64,000 bases of DNA from Hyphomonadaceae bacterium ML37. GTDB lineage: Bacteria; Pseudomonadota; Alphaproteobacteria; Caulobacterales; Maricaulaceae. The notes under the pieces are model-generated. The model did not search any database, was not told the origin of the DNA, and was given only the letters and a program-made list of their open reading frames with translations. The DNA is taken from positions 1,799,191 through 1,863,190 of the forward strand of contig CP091241.1 of assembly GCA_027627685.1 (NCBI GenBank), written 5' to 3'. Positions 45,343 to 53,850 of the stretch are shown piece after piece. The position numbers and the translations under genes were made by a program. Within the stretch, counting starts at the first letter, position 1. Each line of letters starts with the position of its first letter.

Positions 45343-46574
45343 CCCGGCCCCAGCAGGTTAAGCCGGCCGAGCGTCCTGCCACGGACAAACGCGGCGCGCT
45401 CCCCGGGCGGCGTCAGGCGCAGGCGGGCCAGCATCCCGAACGTACACAGCGACCAGACGAAGGCATCGGTGCGCGTGACCGCCGCCGGCGGCTCGGCCAC
45501 GGCGCGCAATACGGCCAGGGACGTCTCGCCGCGCATGGCCACCAGAGACCGGGCGAGCCCCGACAGAGCCGCGTCGGTCTGGGCGAAAATGACCAGCTCC
45601 TCCATGATCAGCATGGATACGGCGATATCCCCGTTCGCCGTCAGCAGGCTGGACGCGCTGCCCTCGGCCAGCTGGCTGCGCGTCATCCGCCATGTGCCGC
45701 CCGACTGGGCGCGCGCGCCTTCGGACAGGGCGGCGTGGGCGTGTTCGAAGGCGCAGCGCAAAATGTCCGGGCGCGAGGTGAAATGCCGTGTGGTGGCCCC
45801 CAGGGGCACGCCTGCCTCGCGCGCCAGCACGCGATGGTTCACCGCGTCCGCGCCGTCGCGCGCGACGATGTCCAGTGCCGCCTGGATGATGCGCTGGCTG
45901 GCGCTGTGACCGGGCGCAGCGGGCGGGCGCTCATGGCTGCGCACCAGAGCGCCATGCAGGGCATCAAACAGGTCCGGGGCCGCATCGTCTCCGGTGCCCA
46001 CCCCCGACAGGCGCGCGGCAAACCGCCGGGCAGCCAGATTGGCCAGGGTCAGGCCCGCTTGGTCGGACATGGCGGGCGAGACCAGCAGATCACACGACAG
46101 ATAGAACTCCGCCAGATGGTCTTGCGCCTCGACACCCAGCTGGAACTGCGCCGCGATCTGGCCGGCAAAGGCCTCCACCGCGGCCATCCAGTCCTGTGCC
46201 AGGCCGGCCAGCCCGGGGACACGCCCGGCATTGATCCAGAGGATGCGCTCCAGCGCGACCGTATCGCTGTTCAGCGCGCGGCGCATGACAAAGGCAGACA
46301 GCCAGTCAGCCAGATGCTCCGGGCCGGTCACCGACTCGGCGAGCGCCCCGGCCGCATCCGCCAGCCAGGCCTGGTGCCGGACCAGCTCGTCTTCATAGAC
46401 CGCGCCGATGAGCCCGTTGCGGTCCTTGAAATGGTAATTGACCAGCGACACGCTGACCTGCGCCGCCTCGGCGACGCGGCGCGCAGTGGCCTCGCGCAGC
46501 CCGTGCCGGCTCATCAGCATGCGGGCGGACGACACAAGGCGTGCACGGACTGAAGACGCAGGGTCACACAGCAT
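45339..46574 (-). CDS. Transcriptional regulator with two tandem TetR units
   Basis: 411 residues, twice the normal TetR length. Unit 1: helix-turn-helix in A-R-R-V-A-E-A-A-Q-V-S-V-S-L-V-N-Y-H-F-K (about 30-50) plus a ligand-domain-like helical region. Unit 2: A-A-L-D-I-V-A-R-D-G then R-V-L-A-R-E-A-G-V-P-L-G-A-T-T-R-H-F (about 240-270) with its own helical domain. A fused pseudo-dimer is the likely form. It is divergent from the TonB receptor gene; an operator-like palindrome lies 51 bases upstream of its start. It probably controls itself and the receptor/phosphatase genes. Confidence 0.9.
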   Translation of the reverse strand: MLCDPASSVRARLVSSARMLMSRHGLREATARRVAEAAQVSVSLVNYHFKDRNGLIGAVYEDELVRHQAWLADAAGALAESVTGPEHLADWLSAFVMRRALNSDTVALERILWINAGRVPGLAGLAQDWMAAVEAFAGQIAAQFQLGVEAQDHLAEFYLSCDLLVSPAMSDQAGLTLANLAARRFAARLSGVGTGDDAAPDLFDALHGALVRSHERPPAAPGHSASQRIIQAALDIVARDGADAVNHRVLAREAGVPLGATTRHFTSRPDILRCAFEHAHAALSEGARAQSGGTWRMTRSQLAEGSASSLLTANGDIAVSMLIMEELVIFAQTDAALSGLARSLVAMRGETSLAVLRAVAEPPAAVTRTDAFVWSLCTFGMLARLRLTPPGERAAFVRGRTLGRLNLLGPG

Positions 46575-46624
46575 GCGCGCACGCTAACGCCATTCACCGA
46601 CCCGCGCCAGCACGCGCGCCCTTC

Positions 46625-46646
46625 GGTACATTCGTTCGAATTTACC
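46625..46646. promoter_or_regulatory. TetR-type operator palindrome
   Basis: GGTACATTCG-TT-CGAATTTACC: arms match at nine of ten positions around a TT centre. It lies between the divergent double-TetR and TonB-receptor genes, close to the regulator start. Length, symmetry and place suit a TetR operator. A related half-site occurs at 46793-46806. Confidence 0.55.
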
Positions 46647-46792
46647 CATTTGATTACAGCGTGACGCCGCCGCTTCACAATGCGCGGGCGCGACCCAAGC
46701 ACCGGTTTGGAAAGCTTTTTGGCGCGGTTAAACTGTCAGGATCAGGACATTTATTCGTAAAACTATCGCGAAATTGTCGAGAAAAATTGACT

Positions 46793-46806
46793 CGGTACGT
46801 TTGTTC
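46793..46806. promoter_or_regulatory. Second copy of the operator half-site near the TonB receptor
   Basis: CGGTACGTTTGTTC matches CGGTACATTCGTTC at 46624-46637 in 12 of 14 bases, 170 bases apart, and is 45 bases before the receptor ATG. Only the left half and the centre are conserved; the right arm (CAATG) is weak. It may be a lower-affinity site for the same regulator. Confidence 0.45.
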
Positions 46807-46850
46807 AATGGCGCGATATCGAGGGCTCCATTTGCGCCGGAGGGGCCCCC

Positions 46851-49403
46851 ATGAAACGCACTGCCTTGTTCTTGAGCATATCCACCGCAGCCCTGATGAC
46901 CGGAGCCGCCAGCGCCCAAAGCGCCGCGCCCGCGACCCAGGAAGATGCCAGCATGGACGTCGTGCGCGTCACGGCATCGCCGATCCGCGACTCCCAGGCA
47001 GCCTCGATCGCCCAGAAGCGCGATGCGGACAATTTCATCGATGTGATCGCGGCCGATACGATCGGACGCTTCCCTGACCAGAACGCGGCTGACGCGCTGG
47101 GCCGCCTGCCCGGCCTGGCCATCCAGCGCGACCAGGGCCAGGCGCGCTACATCAACTTCCGCGGCATGCCGGAGCGCTGGACGACCGTGGCGTTTGACGG
47201 GATCGAAGTGCTCGGTGCCGAAGGCGGGCGCGTGCCCCGGTTCGACTCCATTCCCACCGTGATCGTGGGTTCGATCGAGGCGATCAAGACCCTGACCCCG
47301 TCTCTCTCGGCCGAGGCTGTGGCCGGCACGATCAACATCAACACCTTCAACCCGTTCTCGATTGAAGGCTTCGGCTTCAATGGGGAAGCGGGCTATGGCA
47401 GCAATGATCTGGGCGACGGGCCCCAGCGCCAGCTGGCCGGCCGGGCCTCATGGTCGAACGACCGTTTCGGCGTCCTGGCGGCGCTGTCCCACTACCGCAA
47501 TAATCAGATTACGGACAATCGCGAGTATTCCTATGAAGAGGTTGGCGGCGTCATGCTGCCTGAAGACCTCGATTTCCGCACGTACTCGCTGGAACGCGAG
47601 ACCAATGCGGCCAACCTCCATGTGGAATTCCGGCCCGATGACACAACGCGCGTGTTTGTGTCGACCCTGTACAGCGAGTTCATCGACCGCGAGACGCGCG
47701 ACCAGTTCGTGTTCGATCTGGGCGGGCGCCCGGGCCGCGGCGTGCAGACCGGCACCGTGGTGGCGGTACCGATCCAGCGCCTGCTTCAGGACGGGCGCTA
47801 CAACAACAATACCTGGACGACGACTGCGGGGTCTGACTTTGACGCTGCCGGATGGCGCGTGGAAGCCCGCCTGAACTATACCGAGACGGAAAGCTCCACG
47901 ATCCTGCCCATCCCGCTGTCCGTTCTCGCTGTACCCAATGTCAGTCTGCCCACCGTGGTCTACGACCGCACCGACCCGCGCTTTGTGACGGTCAATCTGC
48001 TCCAGACCCGATTCACCCCCGCGCCGTCGGTGGGCGGCCCTCTGCCCGCCATCCCGCAATCGGGTCCGCTGGCAGCCAATCTGTCGATCCTGTTTGGCGA
48101 TGTGCTCGAAACCGACGCCTGGAAGCTCCAGGCCGATGCCAGCCGGGACATCGAGCTGGGCGGTCATGACACCACGATCGAGTTCGGCGTCCAGTACGAC
48201 ACACGCTCGGCCACCGGCGGCAATCCGGGCAGCAATCTGGGTGCCCTCCTGCGCCCCTTCCCGGCCTCGGTGAACATTGACGCTTTCCAGACAGACCGTC
48301 CGTGGACGTCGGACTTCCCGCGCGGTTTCGACGTCTTCCTGTATGACAATGAGGGCATTCGAAAAGCCTGGGCCGAAGCGGTGGGCGGCTTCAATCTGTC
48401 GATCGCTCCCGATCAGGCCATCAGCATCGAGGAAGACATCCTCGCTGCCTACGCTCAGGCGACCGTGAACTGGGGGCGGTCCACCCTGGTCACCGGCGCG
48501 CGCGTAGAGCACAGCGACTACACCACGGCCGGGTTCGCGGTGACTGCGGCCGGTCCCCAGCCGCTCTCGATCTCACAGAGCGATACGCGCCTCTTCCCCA
48601 GCGTGAACTACAGCTTCGACGCCAGCGAAACGGTCAAGCTGCGCGCCGGCCTGACCACCGGCATCAGCCGCCCGGACTACCGCGAGCTGCGCGCCAGCGC
48701 CGTGGTGGACGCCTCCAACAATGTGGTGATTGGCGGCAATCCGCGCCTGCAGGCCGAAGAGGCCTGGGGCGTGGACGCAGCGGTCGAGTGGTACCCCAAT
48801 GCCGGCGGCATCCTGGCGGTCAGCGCCTTCTCGCGCTGGGTGGACAATGTCATCTTTGATGCCTCCACAACCCTGGCCGACGACCGCTTCGGCCCGGGCA
48901 CGGCCGGCTTTGACTACGTCACCGTGGACAACGGGTCCGATGGCCGCCTGACGGGTGTGGAGCTGAACTATCAGCAGCAATGGACCTTCCTGCCCGGCCC
49001 GCTGGATGGCTTCGGCTTCCAGGGCAATATCACGCTCATCGACAGCGAGTTCACAGCGCCCGACGGCCGCGCCCTGCCCCTGCCGGGCACGTCGGACCTG
49101 ATCTACAACGCCTCGCTCTATTACGAGAATTACGGCCTGTCGCTGCGTCTCAACTATTCCTGGCGCGATGACTGGCTGTCCTCGATCGAGACCGACATCA
49201 ACGCCGACAATTACTGGGGTGCCTACGAGCGTCTCGATTTCTCGGCCCGCTACCAGGTCGCTGACTTTGCGACCTTGTATTTCGACGCCAACAACCTGAC
49301 CGACGAGCTGGGCGTGCGCTACCAGAACCGCGACCGCAGCCTGCCCACCGAGGTCGAAGGGTTCGGCCGCCGCTTCATGGCCGGCATCCGCGTCAGCTAC
49401 TAG
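46851..49403 (+). CDS. TonB-dependent outer-membrane receptor
   Basis: 850 residues. Signal peptide ending G-A-A-S-A-Q, a likely TonB box M-D-V-V-R-V-T-A-S, plug domain (D-T-I-G-R-F-P-D-Q-N-A-A-D-A-L-G-R-L-P-G), then a 22-strand-type beta barrel closing with the aromatic-rich end G-R-R-F-M-A-G-I-R-V-S-Y. The plug style resembles receptors of sphingomonads and caulobacters that take up larger organic compounds rather than siderophores. GGAGGGG lies six bases before the ATG. Followed after a strong hairpin by a secreted phosphatase, suggesting a phosphorylated substrate. Confidence 0.94.
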   Translation: MKRTALFLSISTAALMTGAASAQSAAPATQEDASMDVVRVTASPIRDSQAASIAQKRDADNFIDVIAADTIGRFPDQNAADALGRLPGLAIQRDQGQARYINFRGMPERWTTVAFDGIEVLGAEGGRVPRFDSIPTVIVGSIEAIKTLTPSLSAEAVAGTININTFNPFSIEGFGFNGEAGYGSNDLGDGPQRQLAGRASWSNDRFGVLAALSHYRNNQITDNREYSYEEVGGVMLPEDLDFRTYSLERETNAANLHVEFRPDDTTRVFVSTLYSEFIDRETRDQFVFDLGGRPGRGVQTGTVVAVPIQRLLQDGRYNNNTWTTTAGSDFDAAGWRVEARLNYTETESSTILPIPLSVLAVPNVSLPTVVYDRTDPRFVTVNLLQTRFTPAPSVGGPLPAIPQSGPLAANLSILFGDVLETDAWKLQADASRDIELGGHDTTIEFGVQYDTRSATGGNPGSNLGALLRPFPASVNIDAFQTDRPWTSDFPRGFDVFLYDNEGIRKAWAEAVGGFNLSIAPDQAISIEEDILAAYAQATVNWGRSTLVTGARVEHSDYTTAGFAVTAAGPQPLSISQSDTRLFPSVNYSFDASETVKLRAGLTTGISRPDYRELRASAVVDASNNVVIGGNPRLQAEEAWGVDAAVEWYPNAGGILAVSAFSRWVDNVIFDASTTLADDRFGPGTAGFDYVTVDNGSDGRLTGVELNYQQQWTFLPGPLDGFGFQGNITLIDSEFTAPDGRALPLPGTSDLIYNASLYYENYGLSLRLNYSWRDDWLSSIETDINADNYWGAYERLDFSARYQVADFATLYFDANNLTDELGVRYQNRDRSLPTEVEGFGRRFMAGIRVSY

Positions 49404-49414
49404 ACACACCGCCA

Positions 49415-49442
49415 GGGCCGGGGGGCACACGCCCCCCGGCCC
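49415..49442 (+). terminator. Strong GC hairpin between receptor and phosphatase genes
   Basis: Perfect 12-base stem GGGCCGGGGGGC (49415-49426) and GCCCCCCGGCCC (49431-49442) with loop ACAC, 11 bases after the receptor stop. There is no T-run, and the phosphatase ribosome-binding site follows within a few bases. It may be an attenuating or mRNA-stabilising structure rather than a full stop. Confidence 0.6.
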
Positions 49443-49463
49443 ACTGGCCGTCAGGAGGACATC

Positions 49464-50507
49464 ATGCGCCTATGGCTCGCCTGCCTTTGCCTGGTCATCG
49501 CCGCCCCGGCGGTGGAGGCCCAATATGCCCTGTCGCGGTCCGATGCGGGGCAGCTGACCCTGTCCTGGACCAACGTTCCGGCGCCCAGCGCCATTGCCGT
49601 CAGCAGCGATCCGTCTGATTTTGACGCCGCATCCTTCATGCCGGTGGCCGTGCAGGGTCAGTCTGTCGCCATCCCGGCCGATGCGATCGCCGGCCGGCCT
49701 TATGTGCGCGTGCGCACGTCGTCAGGGAGCGAGTACACCGTGGCTGAACGCCTGCTGCCGCTGGAAGGCGGGAAGAATTTCCGGGATCTGGGCGGGTATG
49801 AAACCGCCGATGGCCGCCGCGTGCGCTGGGGCCGCCTGTACCGCTCGGGCGTGATGACCGGCCTGACCGACAATGACTACCGCTATCTGAGCGGGCTCGG
49901 GATCGGTGTGGTCTGTGATTTCCGTGCCTCCAGCGAACGCGGCGCCGAGCCGACCGACTGGCGCGCCGGCACGGTGGAGACACTGGACTGGGACTACGAG
50001 ATCGACACCGCCGTGTTCGCAGAAGCCTTCGCCGGCGGCATGTCGGAGGCCAATTCGGCCGCTGCATTCGCCGGTTTTTACCGCGTGATGCCCACCGAGT
50101 TCGCCGGCCGGTTCGCGGCCCTGTTCCGCTCGCTGGAAACCGGTCCGCAGGCGACGACCTTCCATTGCTCGGCGGGCAAGGACCGCACCGGCGTGGCCGC
50201 GGCCCTGATCCTGAAGGCGCTGGGCGTGCCGCGCGAGGTGGTGCTGGCTGACTACGCCCTGTCCGACACATTCGTCGATTACATGGCCGATATTGAAGCC
50301 AGCCGCGCCTCGGTGGACGCGGACGATCCGGCCGCCTTCTGGGTCAATCTGCCTGATGAGGTCCTCGCGCCCTTCATGCGCTCGGACCCCGCCTATCTGG
50401 CCGCCGCCCTGGACCAGATCGAGGCCGACCACGGCAGCGTGGAGGCTTATCTGACCGAGGTTCTGGGCGCGGACCTGGAACGGCTCAGAGCGCTGTATCT
50501 GGAATAG
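49464..50507 (+). CDS. Secreted tyrosine-specific protein phosphatase / phosphatase of MptpB type
   Basis: 347 residues. Signal peptide (A-A-P-A-V-E-A-Q), about 80 residues of beta-rich N-terminal domain, then the phosphatase domain beginning G-G-K-N-F-R-D-L-G-G-Y with Y-R-S-G and D-F-R-A-S-S-E-R. The C-x5-R loop is H-C-S-A-G-K-D-R-T-G (Cys235, Arg241). This class includes lipid- and protein-phosphatases and phytase-like enzymes. Export and the TonB-receptor neighbour suggest it removes phosphate from an imported compound. AGGAGG stands before the ATG. Confidence 0.92.
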   Translation: MRLWLACLCLVIAAPAVEAQYALSRSDAGQLTLSWTNVPAPSAIAVSSDPSDFDAASFMPVAVQGQSVAIPADAIAGRPYVRVRTSSGSEYTVAERLLPLEGGKNFRDLGGYETADGRRVRWGRLYRSGVMTGLTDNDYRYLSGLGIGVVCDFRASSERGAEPTDWRAGTVETLDWDYEIDTAVFAEAFAGGMSEANSAAAFAGFYRVMPTEFAGRFAALFRSLETGPQATTFHCSAGKDRTGVAAALILKALGVPREVVLADYALSDTFVDYMADIEASRASVDADDPAAFWVNLPDEVLAPFMRSDPAYLAAALDQIEADHGSVEAYLTEVLGADLERLRALYLE

Positions 50508-50628
50508 GCACGGCACGAGGGGGGCGCGACGGCGTGCCCCCGCACCGCCGGCTGGATGCACGCCCGGCGCACGGGGGCAGGACCGCACAGCGCCGCCTGT
50601 CAGCGCCGCGCCGCAGGCACCGCCCGCC

Positions 50629-51600
50629 TCAATCGTTCGCGCTGGCCGCAGAATCGATCTCGGTCGCCGTGAAGGCCCATTCGCGATTGCAGTATTCGCA
50701 CGTCATCGCCACCGAGCCGTCGGCCGCGCTCATATGCTCGCGGTCATCGCTGGGAAAGCGCGCCAGCAGGCGGGCGAGCGCGGCGCGTTCACAGCTGCAG
50801 CGGCGCGGCGCCGGCCGTCCCGGCTCCACGCGCACGCCGTCCTCGTGGAACAGGCGGTAAAGCACCTCGCCGGCGCTGAGCTTGGGGTCGAGCAATTCGT
50901 CATCGCCCAGGGTTTCAAACAGGGCGCGCGCATGATCGAACGCCTCCTGACTGTCGCCGCGCGCCGCGTCACCGGCGATGCGCTGGATCAGCGCCCCGCC
51001 CGCGCGCCACACCGTGCGCCCGCCATCGAGCATTTCGCGGCCCACCGCCAGGCGCAGGCGCGAGGGCACCTGTTCGGACTGGTCAAAATAATGTTCCGCG
51101 CTGTCGGCCAACGTGTCGCCGGTGATCAGGGTCAGGCCCTGATAGCGCTCCATGCCCGGACCGGGATCCAGCGTCATGGCGAAATGGCCCTCGCCGCCCA
51201 GCAGATCGCGCGCGCCGGCCTTGCCCTCGGCTTCCAGCGCGGCCACACGCTCGGCATCGTATTTGGCGTAGGCGCGCACGCCCTCGCCCGGGACGAAATC
51301 GGCCACCACGAAGGACACCGCGCCCTCGCCCTCGATCTGGCGCCCGCCCGAACTCGGCCCGCTGGCCTGAATGATCAGCTTGCCGTCAAATTTGAGCGAA
51401 TCCCCGATCAGCACCACCAGCAAGGCCGCTTCGCCCACCAAGCGCGCGACGCTGTCAGGATAGGCGTGGGCGGACAGAATCTCGTCCGCCGCCGCGCCCA
51501 GACGCACCATGCGCCCGCGCACGGGGCGGCCCTCCAGCTGGAAGCTGATGACGCGATCATCACCCGCGCCAGCCTCGCCTGGCGCAACGGGGCGCATCAT
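50629..51600 (-). CDS. hslO: Redox-regulated chaperone Hsp33
   Basis: 323 residues. It is activated by oxidation to hold unfolded proteins. The zinc-binding cysteines are C-S-C (about 285) and C-E-Y-C near the C-terminus, as in the family. The N-terminal domain shows F-Q-L-E-G-R-P-V-R-G-R and L-K-F-D-G-K-L-I-I-Q-A. The first ATG overlaps the argD stop (ATGA); a second ATG follows at once. In alphaproteobacteria hslO often follows argD and argF; here argF is absent. Confidence 0.95.
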   Translation of the reverse strand: MMRPVAPGEAGAGDDRVISFQLEGRPVRGRMVRLGAAADEILSAHAYPDSVARLVGEAALLVVLIGDSLKFDGKLIIQASGPSSGGRQIEGEGAVSFVVADFVPGEGVRAYAKYDAERVAALEAEGKAGARDLLGGEGHFAMTLDPGPGMERYQGLTLITGDTLADSAEHYFDQSEQVPSRLRLAVGREMLDGGRTVWRAGGALIQRIAGDAARGDSQEAFDHARALFETLGDDELLDPKLSAGEVLYRLFHEDGVRVEPGRPAPRRCSCERAALARLLARFPSDDREHMSAADGSVAMTCEYCNREWAFTATEIDSAASAND

Positions 51601-52781
51601 TGCGGCTCCAGCGCGGTGAGCGCCGCATCCAGCGCCGCCACGGCCTCGCGCACATGGGTTTCGTCAATGATCAGCGGCGGCGCCAGACGCGCCACATTAT
51701 CCCCGGCCGCGCCCATCAACAGGTGATTGGCGCGCGCATGGGCGGCCAGATCCTTGTTCACAAAGCCGTCTTTCAGCTTCAGCCCGATCAGCAGGCCGCG
51801 CCCGCGCAGCTCCGCCACCTTATGCGAATGCGCATCCACCAGACCCGACAATTGCTGGCGCAGCGTGTTGGAGATGGCGTTGACGTGATCGAGGAAGCCG
51901 TCCCGGGTCAGTTCGTCATAGACGGCGTTGCCCACCGCCATGGCCAGCGGATTGCCGCCAAAGGTGGACCCGTGCGTGCCCACTTTCATATGCGCGCCCG
52001 CCGCATCGGTGGTCAGGCACGCGCCCATGGGAAAGCCCCCGCCCACGCCCTTGGCCACGGCCATGATGTCGGGCGCAGCGGAACCGGCCCACTCATGGGC
52101 CCACAGCTTGCCGGTGCGCCCGGCGCCGCACTGCACCTCGTCATAGATCAGCAAAAGCCCGTGATCATCGCACAACTCACGAAGCCCACGCAGGCAGACA
52201 TCGGGGATGGCGCGCACGCCGCCCTCGCCCTGCACCGGCTCGACCAGGATGGCCGCGGTTTCCTCGGTGACAGCGGTTTTGAGCGCCTCGTGATCGCCGA
52301 AGGGGACCTGGTCAAATCCCTCCATGCGCGGTCCGAAGCCTTCGAGATAGGCCGGATTGCCGCCCGCATTGATCGCCCCGAAGGTGCGGCCATGGAAGGC
52401 GCCGGTGAAGGTGATGATGCGGTAGCGGTCCGGGCGGCCATTGGCGAAATGGTAATGGCGCGCGGTTTTCAGCGCGCACTCCATCGCCTCAGTGCCTGAA
52501 TTGGTGAAGAACACCCGGTCAGCGAAGCTGTCGCGGCAATACTTGTCCGCCAGTTCGATCTGGCCGGGCACGCGGAACATGTTCGAGGTATGCCATAGCG
52601 TCCCGGCCTGCGCTTTGAGCGCCGCTACAGCGGCCGGGTGGCAATGGCCAAGCCCGTTCACGGCGATGCCGGAGATAAAATCGAGATAGCGCGCGCCGCC
52701 GCGCGCATGGAGATATACCCCCTCGCCCCGCTCGAAATCGATATCGGGCGGCGAATAGGTATCCATCAACGGTCTGGCCAT
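51597..52781 (-). CDS. argD: Acetylornithine aminotransferase family protein
   Basis: 394 residues, PLP class III aminotransferase. G-A-R-Y-L-D-F-I-S-G-I-A-V-N-G-L-G-H-C-H-P, F-T-N-S-G-T-E-A-M-E, H-G-R-T-F-G-A-I-N-A, D-E-V-Q-C-G-A-G-R-T-G and the A-K-G-V-G-G-G-F-P-M-G lysine are all as expected for ArgD. It acts in arginine (and possibly lysine) synthesis. ATG 52781 chosen over the TTG two codons earlier. Coupled to hslO. Confidence 0.94.
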   Translation of the reverse strand: MARPLMDTYSPPDIDFERGEGVYLHARGGARYLDFISGIAVNGLGHCHPAAVAALKAQAGTLWHTSNMFRVPGQIELADKYCRDSFADRVFFTNSGTEAMECALKTARHYHFANGRPDRYRIITFTGAFHGRTFGAINAGGNPAYLEGFGPRMEGFDQVPFGDHEALKTAVTEETAAILVEPVQGEGGVRAIPDVCLRGLRELCDDHGLLLIYDEVQCGAGRTGKLWAHEWAGSAAPDIMAVAKGVGGGFPMGACLTTDAAGAHMKVGTHGSTFGGNPLAMAVGNAVYDELTRDGFLDHVNAISNTLRQQLSGLVDAHSHKVAELRGRGLLIGLKLKDGFVNKDLAAHARANHLLMGAAGDNVARLAPPLIIDETHVREAVAALDAALTALEPQ

Positions 52782-52833
52782 GCGCAAAAGCCCCCAGGTT
52801 CAAAAATTCAGCCCTGATCTAGGCCCCTTCGCC

Positions 52834-53697
52834 TCAGCTCTTCAAGCGCCAGCCCGAGCGCAATAGCAGATAGCATGACGTGATCAGCACCAGATTGAGC
52901 CCCGCCGTCACCGCCATGCCGAGCCCCAGATGACTGTCGCCCGCCCCGATAAACCCGTACCGGAACCCGTCGATCAGGAAGAAGACAGGGTTGATATGGC
53001 TGATGGTGTAGAAAGGCTCGGGCAGGATTTCCACCGAGTAGAAAGTGCCCGACAGGAAGGCGAGCGGCAGGATGATGAAATTGGTCACCACGGCGAGATG
53101 ATCAAACTTCTCCGCCCACAGCCCCGCCATCACCCCGATCACGCCCATCATCAGCGCCGCCGATAGGCCGAAATAGGCCACCGCCCAGGGATGCGCCACG
53201 CTCATGTCGACAAACGGCGCGATGCACACCGCAGTGGCCACGCCCACCAGCACGCCGCGCGTCACGGCGCCGCCGATGAAAGCGGCAGCGAGCTCTGCCG
53301 GTGACAAAGGCGGCATCAGGAAGTCTGTGGTGTTGTTCATCATCTTCGCCCCGATGAGCGAGGAGGATGAATTGGCGAAGGCGTTGTTGAGCACGCCCAG
53401 CATGACCAGGCCCGGCGCCAGGAAGCTGGCATAGGCCACGCCGAGTATCTCGCCGCGCTGGGCGCCGATGGCCAGCGAGAACACGATCATGAACAGGAGC
53501 GAGGTGACCACCGGCGCCAGCACCGTCTGGAAATGCACCTTCAAAAAGCGGCGCACCTCCTTCTTGTAGAGCGTCCACAGCCCCAGCCAGTTAACCGCGC
53601 CAAACGCGCGCGGATGCGGCGTGGCCAAAGCGGCCGGCGCCGTCTTGGGGCGCGCCGCTGCGGCGGGGGCGGTGTTTGCAGGCCGGTCTTCAGGCAT
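52834..53697 (-). CDS. ABC-2 type transporter permease
   Basis: 287 residues. A 30-residue Ala/Pro-rich cytoplasmic head, then L-Y-K-K-E-V-R-R-F-L-K-V-H and six hydrophobic segments in the ABC-2 pattern, with L-S-P-A-E-L in the cytoplasmic loop and F-L-S-G-T-F-Y-S-V-E-I-L-P late. Such permeases export polysaccharides, drugs or lipids with a separate ATPase. No ATPase gene adjoins it, so the partner must lie elsewhere. Start at 53697 has AGGAGAGG upstream; the ATG at 53781 lacks this. Confidence 0.9.
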   Translation of the reverse strand: MPEDRPANTAPAAAARPKTAPAALATPHPRAFGAVNWLGLWTLYKKEVRRFLKVHFQTVLAPVVTSLLFMIVFSLAIGAQRGEILGVAYASFLAPGLVMLGVLNNAFANSSSSLIGAKMMNNTTDFLMPPLSPAELAAAFIGGAVTRGVLVGVATAVCIAPFVDMSVAHPWAVAYFGLSAALMMGVIGVMAGLWAEKFDHLAVVTNFIILPLAFLSGTFYSVEILPEPFYTISHINPVFFLIDGFRYGFIGAGDSHLGLGMAVTAGLNLVLITSCYLLLRSGWRLKS

Positions 53698-53850
53698 GGG
53701 CGACCTCTCCTGGCGTGTCAGCGCTGCGCGCACGGGCGGCGCAAAACTGTGCATGAGCGCGGAGAGATACCATGACAGCACGGCCCGCGGCGCCCCCGCG
53801 CTGCAGGCGCAGAGGGGCTGGCCTTGGGGAGAGATGGCGCCCGCGCCACG

